NCBI RefSeq assembly: GCF_000337355.1
Contig: NZ_AOJH01000102.1
Coordinates: 1 to 34,254 of the forward strand
Source: Halorubrum kocurii JCM 14978
GTDB lineage: Archaea > Halobacteriota > Halobacteria > Halobacteriales > Haloferacaceae
Length of the DNA: 34,254 bases
Direction of reading: 5' to 3'
Below, in pieces: positions 32,102 through 34,254 of this stretch. Each line of letters begins with the position of its first letter. The first letter of the stretch is position 1. A model generated the notes under the pieces. It was not told the origin of the DNA and ran no database searches. It saw nothing but the letters and a program-made list of their open reading frames with translations. A program made the position numbers and the translations under genes.

Positions 32102-32590
32102 TATTTGTAACTACGCACACAATTGTAGAGTTTAATGTTTATTTAATAATACCGTAGTTTGAATTCTGGTAGAAAGGGTACCGACAGGATGGAGATATAC
32201 CCTGTAATAATGAATTTATACTCACATAGAGGATACGAGCGGAATCTTATGGGAATGAAGCGGCGGGTTTGTGGCTCACCTGACCCGGATCGACATGGTT
32301 TCAGATGGACCTTTGTAGGGTTAAAGCACCAGAGCATGCCCTCGTGAGGCCATAGCCACCAGCGTTCTAGACGAACTCTCAGTAGGTAGCTGATTGTTCA
32401 GAATATGGGGGTTGTCTGAACAGTTATTTTAGGACTAGAAAATGTACTACTTGCATATCTACCGATTGATATGTTGAAGTTACTATGACGGTCAAGGAAG
32501 GTCAATCATCGTATTGATGTCAAATTTTGATCGACCATATTTTGAGGTATGGTTAGATTTATTATATTACTATCTAAATATACCGGTGAG
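32102..32590. other. 489-bp divergent promoter region
   Basis: The gap between the divergent hydrolase and beta-propeller genes is AT-rich. A short frame (32159-32347) on each strand is not convincing. TGTTCAG (32395-32401) and CTGAACA (32416-32422) form an inverted repeat. GGTCAA occurs twice near 32491-32505. TATATT before 32570 is a candidate TATA for the rightward gene. A conserved-looking part near 32260-32345 could be the relic of an insertion, but I cannot assign it. Confidence 0.45.
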
Positions 32591-33949
32591 ATGAAACCTG
32601 TCAGAATGTGCCTCGGAATCGTGGTTATAGCAACTATTTTACTCGCTTGTACGAGTGGTGCATCAGCACAGAGCGTTGGCGAGCCGATATGGGAACAAGG
32701 GGAAATTTCAGAACCGGGTCAGGTCTATGAAACGAATGACACGATATATATTGCGGACGGGGATGCAACCAACTTATACGCTGTTGACATCGAAACAGGC
32801 GGGATCAAGTGGCGTCGTAGTCTCCCAACTGTAAGCGATGAGCCTACTCAGCTTGTTGTTGGCGAAGATTACGTTTATCTTGTGCTTGAGGATTGGCGTA
32901 GTCGTTATCATAGTGACCGTCTTTTAGTCTTTGATAAGGATGGAAATGGTCTTGTCTGGTCAGCCGAGTTCAATGATAGAAGACTCAGTAGTACCAAAAT
33001 AAAGCCAACTGATGACGGGCTCTTGCTGTTTGATACCGATGATTATCCTTCTGAGCAGATATTAAACTTCGATAAAAAGACGGGCGAGGTTACACGGTCG
33101 CTAGCTGTGGCACCTGAGATCGACGGTGAGCCTGAAAAAGTCGTCCTTACTTCTGATTACATTACAGTAGGAAACGAATCCAGTGTGTCGACTATTAATG
33201 CGTTTACCGGAAAAGTTGTATGGACACAGCGCTACGGGACGGTTGGTGCTGTCGGCGGTGATGAAACGTTACATGTGGTCGCAGGAAGCGACCCAGAGAG
33301 TGACGAATTCACATCTCACTTGATTTCTTATGACATCTCATCACAAAGGCGTACTAATGACGCTGATTTCAGGTACGCTAGTACCAAAGCGAAAATTGTA
33401 CACTCTGACGAAGTGGTTCTGATTAGAAATCGAGAAGATGATAGAATAATTGGATATAATACAACAACTGGTGGGCTAGCTTACGATGTTAATCAAGACA
33501 CCTACGACTATTCTATTGGGACCAGTAAGAACCACTTTATTGCTGGAAATTCATTCCGAGATATAAAGACTGGTGAGCAAGTAGCAACTGTTGACGAATC
33601 AATAAGGTTCACAGGATTTCGCACTCCTGTTGGGCTGACAAACAGTACTGCGATTGTTTGGGGTTATAATTCCAATTCAGATGCTGAAGACTCCCTTATC
33701 GGTGTTAAATCACCAGTAGAAAGAGAATCACCGCCTTCTGTACTTTCTAGTCCTGTGACTGACCCCGATAGCGATGGATTATATGAGGACGTAAACGGTG
33801 ATGGAGATTACTCTATCGTTGATGTTCAAGCTCTATTCGCGAATCTCGATTCTGACGCTGTACAGCAAAATCCGGAAAAGTTCGACTTTAATGACGATGG
33901 TAGCGTCACCATCACTGATGTCCAGGCTCTATTCTTCCAATTGAGCTGA
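32591..33949 (+). CDS. Secreted PQQ-type beta-propeller protein with dockerin-like C-terminus
   Basis: A 452-aa exported protein with Sec signal MKPVRMCLGIVVIATILLAC and cleavage site GASA-QS. The ATG at 32591 gives this clean signal; the upstream ATG (32549) adds 14 residues. The body shows repeated PQQ/quinoprotein-like blades, each with a turn of the type D-x-x-T-G-x-x-x-W (YAVDIETGGIKWR, NAFTGKVVWTQ, YNTTTGGLAYD). The C-terminus has two dockerin-type units: DPDSDGLYEDVNGDGDY with VDVQALFANL, and DFNDDGSV with TDVQALFFQL. It may bind calcium and attach to a surface partner. No enzyme active site is seen. Confidence 0.83.
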   Translation: MKPVRMCLGIVVIATILLACTSGASAQSVGEPIWEQGEISEPGQVYETNDTIYIADGDATNLYAVDIETGGIKWRRSLPTVSDEPTQLVVGEDYVYLVLEDWRSRYHSDRLLVFDKDGNGLVWSAEFNDRRLSSTKIKPTDDGLLLFDTDDYPSEQILNFDKKTGEVTRSLAVAPEIDGEPEKVVLTSDYITVGNESSVSTINAFTGKVVWTQRYGTVGAVGGDETLHVVAGSDPESDEFTSHLISYDISSQRRTNDADFRYASTKAKIVHSDEVVLIRNREDDRIIGYNTTTGGLAYDVNQDTYDYSIGTSKNHFIAGNSFRDIKTGEQVATVDESIRFTGFRTPVGLTNSTAIVWGYNSNSDAEDSLIGVKSPVERESPPSVLSSPVTDPDSDGLYEDVNGDGDYSIVDVQALFANLDSDAVQQNPEKFDFNDDGSVTITDVQALFFQLS

Positions 33950-34254
33950 TTTTAGCAGCTCCTTTATTGGTATTACTGTATAAAATGCCAACGTACAGGA
34001 CAGTGAGTCAGTACCGGCTTGAGGACCGCGCCTGTACTGCTGACTGAAAAATGCGTTCTGCGTTCTGCTGAGGCTCAACACTTCCAGAAGTGTGTGAGAT
34101 CTTGCCCCGCTCTCGTCGGTCTGATCAAGCCAGATTCGCTTCCCGTCTCTATCCCAGAAACCCACCATCCGTCTTCAGTTAAGACTCACACCTCGGTTGT
34201 GTAGCGGTAGCGAGCGTCTCTTGTAAGATCGGTCGCTGCTTGTGGATCTTTTGA
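33950..34254. other. Window-end intergenic region
   Basis: No gene is supported here. ACACTTCCAGAAGTGT (34078-34093) is a perfect 16-bp dyad. The short frames on both strands lack motifs and acidic composition. It may lead to a further mobile element beyond the window. Confidence 0.45.

Noticed and set aside
32159-32347. 62-codon frame in the divergent promoter region
   Set aside because: It has no recognisable motif, and an opposite-strand frame of the same length competes with it.

Overview
The window comes from a haloarchaeon, a member of the class Halobacteria. The backbone is very GC-rich, the predicted proteins are acidic, secreted proteins carry twin-arginine or lipobox signals, starts often sit about 26 bases after a TATA-like box (leaderless genes), and several families are typical of the class (HalOD1 output domain, a DUF7344-like winged helix, small rubrerythrin-like zinc ribbons). 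A Halorubrum-like genus would fit, but the sequence alone does not settle it.

Region 1 (1-623) is core chromosome: the 3' end of an endonuclease III gene and an intact tRNA-Leu(UAG). Region 2 (570-15653) is an integrative element inserted in that tRNA gene. It is bounded by a perfect 55-bp direct repeat of the tRNA 3' part. Next to the intact tRNA lies a tyrosine integrase, followed by a complete, translationally coupled type I restriction-modification operon (hsdM-hsdS-hsdR). HsdR carries an unusual C-terminal AlbA_2/Schlafen-like domain. Then come about 1.4 kb of AT-rich DNA without a convincing gene, an orphan AT-rich protein, and a probable maintenance module: a conserved Rep-like haloarchaeal protein, a small winged-helix regulator and repeated operator-like motifs. 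The right part holds a C2H2 zinc-finger protein, a tandem pair of zinc-ribbon paralogues (one tail-anchored in the membrane) and a PH-like/SHOCT protein. A degenerate extra piece of the tRNA sits about 110 bp inside the right att site.

Region 3 (15654-29452) returns to GC-rich chromosome. It has a two-gene flavin system (SfnG-like monooxygenase plus FMN reductase), several membrane proteins including two CPBP-type intramembrane protease homologues, a flavodoxin/HemG-like protein coupled to a membrane protein, a lipoprotein, a gene-less IS200/IS605-type remnant, GC-rich tandem repeats, a HalOD1/DUF7344 pair, a methyltransferase, an MDR-family reductase, a winged-helix/zinc-ribbon regulator and a CapA-like lipoprotein.

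Region 4 (29453-34254) is lower in GC and looks accessory: a ribbon-helix-helix/RelE toxin-antitoxin pair, a divergent AbrB-type antitoxin with no toxin beside it, and two divergent secreted proteins (an alpha/beta hydrolase and a PQQ-type beta-propeller) that share dockerin-like calcium-binding C-termini.

All functional calls come from reading the sequence and from recalled family features. No database search was run.
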